A stretch of 64,000 nt of DNA, from positions 12,421,501-12,485,500 of the forward strand of contig CM076147.1 in the NCBI GenBank assembly GCA_038025085.1, in the 5' to 3' direction. The stretch comes from Tetragonia tetragonoides (taxonomy: Eukaryota > Streptophyta > Magnoliopsida > Caryophyllales > Aizoaceae). The first letter of the stretch is position 1. Each line of letters begins with the position of its first letter. The notes beneath the pieces were generated by a model. The model was not told the DNA's origin. It saw nothing but the letters and a program-made list of their open reading frames with translations, and searched no databases. Shown here in pieces: positions 13,801-23,840 of the stretch. The position numbers and the translations under genes are program-made.

Positions 13801-16800
13801 CTAATCTCATGGGCCTGTAAGTTAACGACCAAGAAAACCTCCAGCGGGCCTGAGGAGGCTTGAAAGCGGGACCTCTCGAACATATCTCAAAGATCTCACC
13901 AGCTGAGCTACCCACTGAGGGTTTTTAACCAATATGTTGTTTTTTTTTTTTTTTTTTGGTAAAGTGTAAATATATTGATTACCAAAATTACCAAACATCA
14001 ACCTAGGAGGCCATAGATACTTGAAGCCACCTTCTAGGAAGGGTTCCCCAAGCCATCTATCCCTCAAAACATACTACCAGTACATCTTACTGAGACAGAA
14101 TCAAAAGAGCACTATTTGCCTTACGTTTCTTCCTACGCAGCTGTACAAAATCTATTCTAGCCTTCACTTCTATTTTAATTCTTGCAACAGTTTGCTGCTG
14201 GTTCAGGGCCTCTCCACTGAAGACTTTCCTGTTTCTGGAAATCCAGCAATGATAGACAGTTGTTGCTATGACAGCAGCAGCAACATCTCTAGCATCCTTC
14301 CCTTTCTGCCGTTTAATTCTCTTCAACATGAGTTTTATGTCACTAGGAACTGTTGTATCCAATCTAAAGCCTCCTGCAGAATCTTCATACTCCATGCACA
14401 CTCAAAAAATATTTGTGCATGAGTTTCAGTAGCTCCTGTGTTACAAAGCACACATTGACTGCTGTTGATCTGGAACTTCATCTTATGCAATCTATCCATA
14501 GTCAGCAGCCTCCCTCTAACTGCTAGCCAAAGCATGAAGCTGTATTTGGGTACATGGATGGTGTTGTGGAAAACTACGGTATTTACCCACAATCACAATA
14601 ACAGATAATTGGAAATATAAAGTGCAAGAACCCAAAATCAACACAGACAAATTTTACGTGGAAAACCCCTCTCAATTAGGGGACAAACCACGGTGCGGAT
14701 CTCCACGCACTAAATAATAATCCACTATGATAATCAAGAGTACAAAGGTAACAATCACAAGATCAAACAACAAGTAGACTATCTATCTTTGATACTAGTA
14801 CAAATTGACAAACCCTAGCTCAATTTGATACCCCCACAAACCCAAAGATACACCCACAAATACCTGTCGATGGCCGATCCAAGTACTCTGATTATCTTCA
14901 CCCGAACAAGCCGAATCAACCGTGAACTAGAACAAACCTCTTTGGAGAAATCCTCAATTTCTCTCACTCTCTGTTTGTCTCTCTCTCAGTGGCTCTCCTG
15001 TTTTCTTTTTGTTTCGGCTGTTTTGTTCTCGACCCTTTCTAACAAAAGGCCCTGCGTTCTTTTTGTATCCCACACAACAGCTTCTATTGGAAGCCAATCA
15101 CAAAACTCACCCATTGGCCACTAAAGGACATGTGGGCCTTACAAACAAAATGGCAAGTATAGCCCATAAATGGGCTAGCACACCCACGACAAACCGAATG
15201 CAATTCAGTTGATTTCACTTCATTCTTTTTTTTTTTTTCTTTTGTTTTATTTTATTTCTTTACAAACTTAAATAAAATAAAACACAACAATAGTATTTGG
15301 TATTTGGGGCGTTACCTCAACAGATGGGACCCCAAACTAAATCAGCTGTTAGCCACTTTTCAAGCATCCCAATTAGGGCCCTATAGCAACTACTTATGCT
15401 GTATACACCATTCTTTGTCAAGGTCCATTTATTTCTATCATCATACCATTGGTGCATCTCAAATTTCAATGTGTGCAGCTTTATCCAATACCAGCTGGTG
15501 TCTTGGCCTGAGTGATGCTCCCACACACTTTGCCCTCTCATATAAACTTCATTAACCCATTTGACCCATAGTGTATCTTTCTTAGATGCCAGATTCCAAA
15601 TGAGTTTCTCTACTGCAGCTTTATTCCACATGTAACCATTCTGAATATGCAGTCCTCCATATTTCCTAGGAACACAAATCTCTTCCCATGCAACCAGGGG
15701 CACCTTCTTATTCTGCTCATTCCCCCCCGAGATAATTTCTGCAAATTTGCTGGGCTTTCTTAATGATGCTGCTTGGAAGAATGAAAATACCAACCCAATA
15801 AACTTGCATTGACATTAACACTGAATTCACTAGCTGAAGCCTACCAGCATAAGAGAGGTATTTAGCAGTCCAACTCTTAATTTTGCTAGTGATTTTATCA
15901 CAGAGAACTCCACAATCTATGGCTTTCCATTTCACTGGTGTCAAAGGCATCCCCAAGTATTTCATTGGGAAACTGCCAGCCTCAATTGTTGCCTCTCTTG
16001 CTCCACATATGAAAACCTGTGACTTGCTTTCATTTACACCTAAGCCTGATACTTCCTCAAAATAAGTTAATGCCTCCTTCAATCTTTGTACTGAAGAGGC
16101 TTTAGCCTTATAGAAAAGCATCAAATCATCAGCAAAGATGAAGTGATTTAGTTGCAGATTCTTGCACATAGGATGATATTTGAAGTCTGCCAACTCTCCC
16201 ACTTTCTTCATAATTCTTGAGAAATACTCCATAATCAGAACAAACAAGAAGGGAGACAATGGATGTCCTTGTCTAATCTCCCTTCCTCCCTTGAAAAAGC
16301 CATGTATCCCCCCTTTGAAGTTAATAGAGTAAGAAGTAGAGGTAACACAAGACATCACCCAGTTTGTGAAAGTTTTAGGAAACAAAGACCTTCCAAAACT
16401 TCTTTACAAATTCCCATCTAACTGTATCATAGGCCTTTCTTAGATCCATTTTCATTAAACATCTAGCTGAGGCAGTTTTTTTTATTATAGTGTCTAATGA
16501 GATCTTGGCAAACCAGGATGTTATCCATAATGGATCTCCCCTTAACAAAAGCATTTTGTGTTTTATCAACTAGCCTAGGTAAAACCTCACTCATTCTTGT
16601 ACAAAGCAACTTTGAGATACACTTATACAACACATTACAGCAGGCTATGGGCCTAAACTCACTAGCTTTTGTTGGTTTTTCTATTTTAGGGATTAAAGTA
16701 AGCACAATTGAATTTATCCGTTTCAATAGCTTACCTAAGGTGAAGAATTCCAGCACAGCCTGACAAATGTCATCTAAGATTGTTCCCCATGCAGCTTTAT

Positions 16801-19800
16801 AGAACCCACTTCTATAACCATCCGGACCTGGACTTCTGTTGGAGTCTATCTCAAATAGAACCTCCTTCACATCTTTTTAACTGAAAGGCCTGATCATATG
16901 CAATTGCTCCTCTGTGCTCAGTTTGTAACCTCTGTTGAAAATGACCCCACTAGCTTTTTTCCTTCTTGCATTGCACTCCCCTAGCATTCCTTGGTAAAAA
17001 CCTACCATCTCTTCAGCAATTTGTTGTTGATTAGTTAGGATGTCACCATTTGCATTAGTGAGCTCATACATTCTACTGTAGCGCCTTCTAGTTTTCAGAG
17101 CAGAATGGAAATAGTTAGTGTTTTGATCTCCCAATTGGAGCCAATCCACCTTCCTCTTCTGTTTGAAGTAGTTCTCAGCAATTCATTTTTGTTCAGTAAA
17201 TGCTTTTGTCTTTAAGCTTTCCTCATTCTGCAATAAGATTCAAAGGTTCCTTATGAAGCTGAAGTTGAGCCTGCAGCATGTCCTGTCTAGCAATCTGTAA
17301 TTTCTGTTCAACAGATCCAAACTAATCTTTATTTAGCTTATTGAAGTGCTTTTTCAGATTCTTCAGCTTGGTAACAACTCCATACATCTTCCAATACCCC
17401 CTGCTGCCCCTTCCAAGTATTTCTGACAGTTTCCTGAAATAAAGAGCTCTTGGTCCACATGTTATAGAACCTAAAAGCTTTGTTGCCCACAGGCTTGAGC
17501 TGGTTGAAAGTGATCACCACTGGTGTGTGATCAGTGACCCCCTCTGGAAAGAAGTGTATGTGACACCCAGGAAAGGAATCCAGCCAGCTTTCATTTGAGA
17601 AAACTCTATCAATTTTAGAAAAAACCCTACTCCGATTTTCATGTCTATTACTCCAAGTGTAAGTGCATCCAGTTCAAGCAAGTTCCTGAATCTCACACTC
17701 CTCAATACAAGTTCTAAAATCCATGATTTCATTAACTTGCACTGGATTCCCTCCTATTCTCTCATTCTGGTACATAACATTGTTGAAATCCCCTAACAAG
17801 AGCCATGGGACAGTTATCTGCTGCTTCAAATTGTGCAGAAAACTCCACAAAGGTCTTCTCTGCTCTTTTGTATTGAAGGCATATACAAAAGTTGTCTCAA
17901 ATTCCACCTGAGAGTCTATGTGTTTCACTCTGCAGTGGACAGCTTGTTCCATAGCAACAAGAATGTTAACTTGAAACATATCACCCCTCCAAATGACCCA
18001 CACTCTCCGATTTGGATGCTCACTGTGATTCATGAAAGAATCCCAACCTTGGAACATGTTGTTGTGAACATTATTCAGATTTTTCTCTTTTATTTTAGTC
18101 TCAACAAGACCTACTAATCCTACTTTATTACTCCTGCAAAAGAGGCTAACCTCTCTTTGCTTATTAGGGCTATTTAAATCCCTCATATTCCATATTAGTA
18201 TGCTATCCATGACCATCTGTATTGATAGTCTCCTCATTCCCCATGTCCTCTCCTGGAGGCAAATCAATATTCTGGGCTCCTTCTTCCTGTAACAACACAT
18301 CAAAAGAATTTGCAGTCTGAATTGGAGCACCACCTTTATCAGTTGTTGCATCCCTGGCTCTGCCCACTGGCCTCCATTCAAGATGTAAGACCTCATGTGA
18401 AGCCTGGACAGTTGGTACATTAGTTTTAGTTGCTTGTACTGGTTGTGGTTCCTCTCTAATAGGTTCCTTGTCCCTCCACTCAGGATAATCTCTTGTGTCT
18501 GTGTTGCCTTTCCTGCACAAAACGGTCTTATGACCAAACTTCTTGCAAATTTCACATTGCAGAGGTTTCCATTCAAATTCAACCTCCTGCTGCACAACAA
18601 TTCCATTCTCATTACGAAAATAGACTTTTTCCTCCATTTTCCCCATCTCAACTTCTGTCAGCATTCCAGCATAATTTACTCCATTCCTCATTTGTGTGTT
18701 CTTATCCACCATCATTGGCTTGCCTATGAGGCTACCAATTTCGCTCAAGCCCTGCACACTCCAGTATTTTACATCCAAATCATGGAGTTTCACCCATACA
18801 GGAACTGACATCAGAGCAGGTTTAGAGAGCTCTAAATCTTTATGCCATGGTCTCACCACAACTGGCTTACTATCAAAATGATAGATACCCCCCCTGTATA
18901 ACATTCTGGAGTTTCAAATCGCACTAGAATGAGGCCATTTTTCATCATAACAATTATTGTGATACCATGTTGACGCCAGATTCTACTAAAAAGACCACGC
19001 ACTATGGAAAATGGAGGACTAGCACCCAGGATATAACATACAATCGCATTATTTAATCGATTTCAGTTTTAATATCCTCTAATTCAATATTTCCCTCAAT
19101 TTTACCTTCAATTTCATTAGGTTTCACATAATCCAATCGAAAACCAGCGTTACTAGCTTGCTAGTATCAAAATCATCCCAAATTGATTTCATACCTTGTT
19201 GTTTCTGTTCTTCTTCTTCTACTTCCTCAGCCCACGATGTTGAGCCTCCATTTGTTTCGGCTTGAATCAGATTCAACCATTCATCAAGTTGTTGTCGCAA
19301 ATTTGGAGCAATTTGCTCCGGGGTTTCAATCTCCGTTGCTTCCAGCTCATTATTGAGATTCCTCACCACTCTCTCTCTTTGATTCCGGTCTCCAGACTGC
19401 AATGATTTATCAAAATCTTCCTTTGCCGCATGCAAAGCTCTCTCCATCTCCAATCTAGCGGTGGCTCGGGTTCTTCTCGCCATTGTAGCGGTGCACGCTA
19501 GCAAGGGTTGCTAACATGCGCCTAGAGAGAAAAACTAGACATCACGCTTATTCCCTCTAACCAACCAACCAATATATTGTTGATACAATAAATTCAGGAA
19601 CATTTTGCATTGTAGATATTAACTTCAGGAGAAAGTATTAACCTTATCTTATTATCATTACTATTGCTAATGTTACTGTGTGTTGAGAGGATTAGAGACT
19701 TGTCATATAATAGCTATCGTCCACAAATAAATAATAGCTTATGCGTCTTCATTAAATGTTTGCAAGGCTGTCTTTTGGTCGTGAAAGAACCAAACTGCAA

Positions 19801-22800
19801 AAGCTTAGGCGGATAACATTATGAAAAGTAGCATATTGTGGCCAATTTGCTAATCCATCATGCATTTTACCCATTGCATGAACTACCAGATTGACTGGTC
19901 AAGCTTCTTTTGGTTTTTGTTTTTGAAAATGGAAGTATATTTCCATTCACCAAAAGGATGACTGAATAGCACCCTAAGACAATACAAAAGCATCATAGGG
20001 GACGGCCTATGAGCACCAACTACTCAAGAGTTTTATTAAAATCAGACAAGCCTATCTTCTAACAGCCAAGTAGTAGGCTAGTACTGACATCAAACTGGAT
20101 CTTTGTGACATGCTTAGCGAACCTCTTGAGTTCCCTTCACAGCCCCATAGGTCTTATGAGCAGTACAACCCATTGCAGGATAGAGCTCGAGATTTTAGAA
20201 GAGTAATCACAGCAAAAGAAAAGATGGCTAGAAGATTCAGCTTGCCTCTCAGCTCTCACACAAGCAGCATCCATTGATTAATCATCAACCCCTTTTTACT
20301 AAGTTGTCAACAGTGGCTAGTTTGTTACTAGCAGCCATTTGATGAGCAAATCTGTGCCTAAGCATTGTCAAATTCTCCCAAATAACTTTATATACACGAC
20401 AGTTTCTTCCATGAATTCTCAGAAGATCATAAACAGCAGCCACATCAAAATTTCTTGCCCTCTCATTGGTAAGCGCATTGAACCATAAGCTCATTTCGAA
20501 CTGCCGAAATCTTTTTCCATAGCCAAGTATCACTTTGTTTAGGCTGCGCATCCCAAATTGATGCCGTACTGAGGTAGAACTGACTACCGACTCACCCAGC
20601 TCTTCCACATTGTCTCTCTACCGTGAACCAAATGTGAAATCCATTTAACAAACAAGGCTTTATTCTAGAAGAGAACCTCCTTGATGATGATACCTCCTTT
20701 CAGTGGTTTGCATAAAGCTTCCCATTTCATGAAGATCATTTTGGCAGGGCCCCAGAAGAATCATCTACAGAGCTTCTCAATATGATCAACATCAGTTTTT
20801 GGCGTATCAAAGCTGAACACCAATAGGCTTCAACACCAAAAATTACTGAGTTAAGGTGTTGGGCTATCCCTGCATAACCCAAGAAGTTGTTAGCCCAATT
20901 ATTTAGTTTAGCAGAGACTTTATTGACAAGCATCTGACACATAGAAACAGAGAGCTGTTTGGTTGTTAGGGTGACCCCCAGGTTTCTAAAGGGGAAACTC
21001 CCCGTAGAGAAACTAGATTAACCAGAATGTCCGGCCTATCTGATTCAGGAACCCCTTCAGAATCAATGGAGGTTGTTGCACAGTTAGAGACAAGACCAGA
21101 GATCCCAGCAAAAGCATTGATACAGCTCTTCATAGCTAATGTGGATGAAGGATCACCCTTACTGCAAAAATTATGTGATGGATTTTACATCTAGAGCATT
21201 TAGGATGATACTTGAATTCAGGTTTGCTAGCAGTAAGCCTCAGCATCCTCGAGCAGATTTCCATACTGAAAACAAAGAGGTAGGGGGACATGCGATCCCC
21301 TTGCCTCACACCCCTTTTTCCAGAGGACAACCCCACTGGGGACCACCCTTGAAAATTATTAGAGAAGCTAGTTGTCACAGATTTCATTACCCACTGAATG
21401 AATTTTTTCAGGAAACTTCAAATAAAAAGCACTCTCTCAGAAAATCCCAGCTAAGAGAGTCACAGACCTTCTTAATGTCGACCTTAATCATAGCTCGTGG
21501 AGACATCCCCTTGCTATCATAATGCTTTACCAGTTCTTGAGCCCTGAAAATGTTTTTTTCAGATATTCCTCCTTTTAACAAAAGCATTCTGTTGATGCCC
21601 CGCCAAGTGTTCAAGAACAGACTATTGTGATCTCCTTGTATAATACATTGCAGCATGAGACTGGTCGGTGGTCACTAACACCAGTTGGAATATCAATCTT
21701 AGGATGAGTGAGATGATGGTAGCATTCATCTGCTTAAGAATTTTCCCACTTATGAATAGCCTCCTTCACTTCACTCCCAGTCACACTCCAGGAAGCTATA
21801 AAACATTAAAACTGGTTGAAAACCCATTAGGACCTGGCTCTCTATCAGCAGCAATACAGAACAAGGCCAATTTAGTCTTATTATCAGTTGCACACCTACT
21901 CAGCTGGGACCTCGTGTCAGCACTCAGCAGTAACCATAGGGACCATCAGAAACAAGGCTAGGGTCAAAGGGAGAGACAGGCACTGCCTCACCGTGCCTCA
22001 CCAACCTGGTAGAAATCAATGAAAGCTTGACGAATATTATCCTCACCAACCTGCAAATGGGACCCATTTTTTGCAAAAGCTTTTCTCTCTTTCATCTTGG
22101 CATGAAAGTAGCTGGAACATTTATCACTCATATTAATATCTGTGATCTTGGCCTTCTAATAATGGGATATCAGCTCAGCATTCTTCAATCTATTGAATTT
22201 CTAAAGCAGCTCCCTATTGATCATACTAGCATACAGAGGATCATTCTACAACTGGACTTGACAATCAGATAGCTCTTTATGACATGTATTGGTCCTGTCT
22301 TCAATGTGAATATGGGTCCTTGTGGAATTTTCGCAAAACTCCCTTAAGCTGCTTCATTTTAAAGCAGCTCTAATTAATGGGATATCAGCTCAGCATTCTT
22401 CAATAGAATTCTAATATCCCTATGTAACTAAAGTATTACTCTCCTAATTAATGAGGCGACATCCTAAGATTATCCAAATGATGTACAACTATTATTTGGG
22501 AAAATAGGGAACAAAAGGAAAAAAATTAAAAAGAAAACCGTTAAATTGTATCATAGATCATAAACTTCCTGCTCTTTTTTCTTGTAGTTCGCGTATTGTG
22601 CTCTTAAAATTTGACCACGGTTTTTAATAGCAAAGAACATGAAATCCATCAAAGCAGAGAAAATAGTTAATAGCTATAAAGCATTATCGGTAAGTTATGG
22701 AACCAAAATAAATAAAATAAAATAAATAACTGGAAGAAGAGAATCAGATTTATTCTTGATCCTTGTTCAAGTATTCTCTAAGCCTTCGTGTGTTAAAAAT

Positions 22801-23078
22801 TGCCTGTCATGTTGTGCAATTTTTTACAATGCATGTTATTGATTAGGAACTCTCTCCCTCCAACCCTCATTCAGAAACTAAGAACCCCTTAATGAATTCT
22901 CATGGCTTTCATATCTCTGCAGTTTTCATTTGAGGTAATCCCATGTTGTTCTTATGCTTTTCTTTGCTGCATAATTTGTGGTGCCAGGTTTTTACAGAAG
23001 AATCAAAGTGCTTTTTTCCTTTCTACTTATCATGCACCTGAAGCCTCAGGTAGAAGCACTAGCAAAGATGGAGACTGA
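1872..23078 (+). CDS. MRG: MRG-domain chromatin reader (MRG1/MRG2/EAF3-like), 10 exons
   Basis: Exons I could join in frame: 1872-2063, 3626-3676, 3812-3825, 9313-9428, 10263-10336, 10503-10607, 12108-12187, 12441-12613, 12763-12847, 22988-23078 (TGA), about 326 aa. Arabidopsis MRG proteins are of similar length. Residues about 45-125 form a chromodomain: YEVGETVWAWH in exon 1, HWSYYIHYQ in exon 2, then GWKKR joining WDEWVG. A basic linker follows (exon 5), then the MRG domain from about residue 150: PPTLKKQLVDDFEYI, LVKLPRTPNVDDIL, YNKERQQYQ, SAVYGAEHLLRLFG, FLQKNQSAFFLS. Family knowledge: MRG proteins bind H3K4me3/H3K36me3 through an aromatic cage and link it to NuA4-type histone acetylation. 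In Arabidopsis they promote flowering with CO. All joins are phase-consistent GT-AG except exon 3, where a GC donor (GCAAGT, 3826) restores family spacing. Exon 8 has a TAGCAG tandem acceptor. Introns 3 and 9 are packed with transposons. Family assignment is firm; exact ends of exons 3, 5 and 8 are inference. Confidence 0.9.
2411..2682. mobile_element. MITE copy 1 (terminal inverted repeats), MRG intron 1
   Basis: The ends are inverted versions of each other: GGTGTTTAGTTGCTTG on the left and CAAGTAAACAGCCCTTA on the right. The interior is a foldback: GGTAAATGTGAGGTGGAAAAGG on one arm and a CCTCCTTCACTTTTCACC-like stretch on the other. It has no coding capacity. It abuts a second copy of the same family at 2682-2983. 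The short TIR and TTA-type flank suggest a non-autonomous DNA transposon; the superfamily is uncertain. Confidence 0.65.
2682..2983. mobile_element. MITE copy 2, adjacent to copy 1
   Basis: Same family as 2411-2682: left end AAGGCTCATTTACTTG, right end CAAGTAAACGCCACCTTA. Interior motifs GATTACATTGGATGATGCA and ATTTTATAGGGTAAATG are shared with copy 1. The two copies stand head to tail in intron 1 of the MRG gene with almost no spacer. Confidence 0.65.
2984..3625. other. Rest of MRG intron 1
   Basis: T-rich intron sequence running up to the acceptor TTTTGTTAG at 3617-3625. Nothing beyond intron sequence is recognised. Confidence 0.5.
4828..5085. repeat. Tandem duplication, 127-bp period, intron 3
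   Basis: GGCTTTCCTATT starts at 4828 and again at 4955. Both copies continue through TTTTGCTTTTAGATTTCATT, GGTAGATGTCAACTTGCTT and GGAGCAAAAAAGAAAGAC with few differences. It is a simple two-copy tandem duplication in MRG intron 3, with no coding or promoter signature. Confidence 0.8.
5548..5626 (+). mobile_element. SINE 3' fragment ending in TTG repeats
   Basis: GGTAAGGCTGCGTATATATG, then CCTCCCAAGACCTCGCC, GGTGGG and ACTGGGATG followed by TTGTTGTTGTTG. This resembles the conserved 3' domain of plant TS-type SINEs, which end in (TTG)n. The tRNA-derived head with A and B boxes is not recognisable upstream, so this is a fragment or a strongly decayed copy. Confidence 0.55.
5811..6750 (-). mobile_element. 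5'-truncated L1-type LINE fragment in MRG intron 3
   Basis: Reading the - strand, 6833-5953 encodes the C-terminal part of a plant LINE ORF2: KDCNQWNTALMGRYTWW, DSLWVKWIHHIYLKG, then the zinc-binding reverse-transcriptase-associated region (IWRQRNEAVWND). A 3' tail follows and ends in an A-run, seen as T8 at 5811-5819 on the + strand. Stops and frameshifts interrupt it. GGCCCAAATTG left of the tail resembles GGCCCCAAAAATTG at about 6733, a possible target duplication, though that stretch may also be LINE coding sequence. Confidence 0.7.
7568..7693. repeat. 63-bp tandem duplication
   Basis: CCATTGTAGCATCAACAACA begins at 7568 and again at 7631. Each copy runs through GGATATTGTTTTAATAGGTG to TTTATAGTGTTTA with almost no change. 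The near identity suggests a recent local duplication within MRG intron 3. Confidence 0.85.
8035..8486. mobile_element. Stowaway-like MITE (Tc1/mariner type), split by a LINE
   Basis: Left end TACTCCCTCCATTCC at 8035, right end GGAACGGAGGGAGTA ending at 8486. These are inverted repeats bounded by TA, the signature of Stowaway/mariner MITEs. About 229 bp in the middle belong to a LINE insertion; without it the MITE would be about 220 bp. Confidence 0.85.
8082..8300 (+). mobile_element. Short 5'-truncated LINE inserted in the MITE
   Basis: The insert is flanked by the direct repeat TTTTAAGAAA (8072-8081 and 8301-8310) and ends in an A-rich tail (CTAAAAAAAAACAAAAAA). The 5' part translates as a LINE ORF2 C-terminus (LWAKATGAFKGVPLTL) before a stop, then a 3' UTR. 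A target duplication plus poly(A) tail is the standard mark of target-primed reverse transcription. Confidence 0.8.
8618..8845 (-). mobile_element. RTE-type LINE C-terminal fragment
   Basis: The - strand frame reads RRHPNAPVRRCENI, then KRRGRRKKTWGEEIRQDI and a DWIRIA end. This matches the conserved C-terminal tail of plant RTE-clade reverse transcriptases (RRP..APVRR, GRGRP..W). It is a remnant of about 75 codons with no upstream RT domain. Confidence 0.6.
9313..9428 (+). other. MRG: MRG exon 4 (end of chromodomain)
   Basis: Listed separately because it lies 5.5 kb from exon 3 and is short. The acceptor ACAG precedes T TGG GAT GAA TGG (WDEW), the hallmark end of the MRG chromodomain. The exon ends TCAG before GTACCA. 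Confidence 0.85.
9549..9820. mobile_element. hAT-like foldback MITE, copy 1
   Basis: TIR TGTTTGGCCTAGCTT on the left matches the inverted AAGCTAGGCCATACAC on the right. Inner arms also fold back: CTTCTTGGGAGCTTCAAC against GTTGAAGCTCCTAAAAAGC. A related copy is at 23244-23546. The GTTTGGCC-type ends are common in plant hAT-derived MITEs; superfamily is inference. Confidence 0.7.
10608..12107. other. MRG intron 6, with an internal imperfect duplication
   Basis: No gene inside. Around 11122-11200 and 11215-11295 there are two imperfect copies of a stretch containing AGGTTGGTGA, AAAGGTAAGAGGAGAGAGAA and GATGAAGGAGCTG, with an offset of 92-103 bp. The rest is ordinary T-rich intron sequence. Confidence 0.55.
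12848..13771. other. Start of MRG intron 9, nothing recognised
   Basis: AT-rich intron sequence after donor GTAAGA (12848). No TIR, RT or tRNA-like signal noticed. The TAA codon that would terminate exon 9 if unspliced spans 12849-12851, inside the donor. Confidence 0.5.
13772..13922 (-). mobile_element. tRNA-derived SINE
   Basis: On the - strand the element starts near CAGTGGGTAGCTCAGCTGGT, which holds a pol III A box (TAGCTCAGCTGG). A B-box-like GTTCGAGAGGTCCC follows about 30 bp later. It ends with GATTAGTCGGGCAAAGCCCG and GGATACCCATG, a small hairpin typical of plant SINE 3' ends. It is not a tRNA gene: no acceptor stem or anticodon arm can be closed. It lies immediately beside the full-length LINE. 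Confidence 0.75.
14087..18210 (-). pseudogene. LINE ORF2: endonuclease + reverse transcriptase (broken)
   Basis: Starts at the ATG at 18210-18208, whose ATGGATAG overlaps the ORF1 stop. The endonuclease (APE type) shows WNMRDLNSPNKQREV, LVGLVETKI and LLLGDFNNV, with RVFSKIDRVF near its end. The reverse transcriptase shows SPGPDGYRSGFYK, FRPIACCNVLYK, LMKMDLRKAYDTV, RQGHPLSPFLFVL and the catalytic FADD in NHFIFADDLMLF. The tail (14592-14087) has the zinc-binding CVLCN...H...C region. The frame is broken by stops (for example after ELA at 17676 and before KDVKEVL near 16880), by frameshifts near 16380 and 15790, and by the solo LTR. It cannot make a full protein. Confidence 0.9.
14562..15322. 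mobile_element. Solo LTR (probably Copia type) nested in the LINE
   Basis: Begins TGTTGTGGAAAACTACGG and ends GTTACCTCAACA, so termini are TGTTG...CAACA. It is flanked by a perfect 5-bp duplication GATGG (14557-14561, 15323-15327). There are no internal coding domains. Removing it rejoins the LINE ORF2 tail. The motif ACCACGGTGCGGATCTCCAC on the + strand, read in reverse, resembles the R/U5 part of plant Copia LTRs, so the LTR probably points to the - strand. Confidence 0.85.
18203..19504 (-). pseudogene. LINE ORF1: nucleic-acid-binding protein (broken)
   Basis: The N-terminus (19504-19124) is acidic: EEVEEEEQKQQ. A frame change leads into AIVCYILGASPPFSIV and LFSRIWRQHGI, the DUF4283-like domain of plant LINE ORF1. 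A second frame change falls at a G-run near 18895. The last part, 18904-18203, is open: PVWVKLHDLDVKYWS, EFEWKPLQCEICKKFGH with a CCHC-like knuckle CEICKKFGHKTVLC, and an acidic tail. ORF1 in plant LINEs binds RNA and packages the transcript. Two frameshifts and a stop near 19124 make it a pseudogene. Confidence 0.8.
19915..22340 (-). mobile_element. Decayed L1-type LINE, second copy in intron 9
   Basis: - strand fragments recognised from 3' to 5': zinc-tail region (20608-20285), LNNWANNFLGYAGIAQHLNS (20942-20736), RQGDRMSPYLFVFSMEI (21387-21136, RT core), HYDSKGMSPRAMIKVDIKK (21656-21408, RT motif A region). The FADD catalytic site is destroyed (HHIIFAV). The 3' end is A-rich (complement of 19908-19930). 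No intact ORF remains. Confidence 0.75.
22341..22987. other. End of MRG intron 9
   Basis: AT-rich intron sequence ending in the acceptor GTGCCAG before exon 10 at 22988. A stretch near 22375-22410 repeats part of 22160-22195 (GGGATATCAGCTCAGCATTC), a small duplication at the border of the decayed LINE. Confidence 0.5.
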
Positions 23079-23243
23079 TGCTTGCTGCATTTCCATCGAG
23101 TATGTATCAGCATGCGAACATCATCAAGTGCATATACAAGGATCTTATATTCCAACCATAAAAATGGGCCTCTAACACATTCACGACGGAAGAAAACCAG
23201 AGGATGTTGAAATGATTGATGTAGAGGGATAAAACAACTAAGG

Positions 23244-23546
23244 TGGTGTTTGACCTAGCTTGTGAACAGCTCCTACTTTTTACCCTATTTTCCCTCACAA
23301 ACGACCCCCTCCACCTCCTCCTCACCCCCATTTTCAGCTTCCAAGAAGCTCAAAACACCCCTTAGGAGCCCCAAAAGTAGAAGCTCCAATTTGATGCTTC
23401 TACTTTTGGGGCTTCTAGGGGGTCCTAGTGGGTTTTAAAACTTTTTAAAGTTGAAAATGGGGGTGAAGAGGTGGTTGAGAGGGTGGTTTATGAGGGAAAA
23501 TGGGGTAAAAAGTAGAAGCTACTTATAAGTTAGGCTAAATATGCTC
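23244..23546. mobile_element. hAT-like foldback MITE, copy 2, just past the MRG stop
   Basis: Left end GGTGTTTGACCTAGCTTG, right end AAGTTAGGCTAAATATG. Inner arms GAAGCTCAAAACACCCC and TTGAAAATGGGGG plus CCCTATTTTCCCTCACAAAC against GTTTATGAGGGAAAATGGGG pair over most of the length. Same family as 9549-9820. It starts about 165 bp after the MRG stop codon, so it may lie in the 3' UTR or right after it. Confidence 0.7.
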
Positions 23547-23840
23547 TAAATCTGTTCTCTTAACGTATCTGGGTTTGGTAACTGTTAATATGTACTCAAA
23601 AGTCAAGTGTCATAGCAGTTGTATTTGTACTACTGAAGGACTTCTCATGAGGGCATGGAATTAGCTGTGCTCTTCAAGCTCTTATGTGTTCATATATATA
23701 TTGTATGGAGTAATAACATGCTTACATTTTGTGCATCCAGAAAAAATGTGGATTTTGGATCTCTACAAAGTTGCCGATAGTTGCAATTATAGAACAATTC
23801 TATAAATCCAATAAAACAAAATGAACAAGCCTATTATATA

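Larger units (their letters stand above)
13927..19581 (-). mobile_element. Full-length L1-type LINE with target duplication
   Basis: Direct repeats AACCAATATGTTGTT (13927-13941) and AACCAATATATTGTT (19567-19581) bound the element. A poly(A) tail (T-run on + strand, about 13940-13958) sits at its 3' end and ORF1 starts close to the right end. Order on the - strand: ORF1 (19504-18203), ORF2 with endonuclease, reverse transcriptase and zinc-binding tail (18210-14087), 3' UTR. It lies in intron 9 of the MRG gene, antisense to it. The single mismatch between duplications and several stops say the copy is not young. A solo LTR is nested at 14562-15322. Confidence 0.9.

Noticed and set aside
13797..13920. 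A tRNA gene on the - strand
   Set aside because: A and B box words are present but no cloverleaf can be closed; the 3' part matches a SINE tail.
23107..23331. A small protein gene on the - strand after MRG
   Set aside because: The frame runs through the foldback MITE and the MRG 3' region and shows no domain or promoter.
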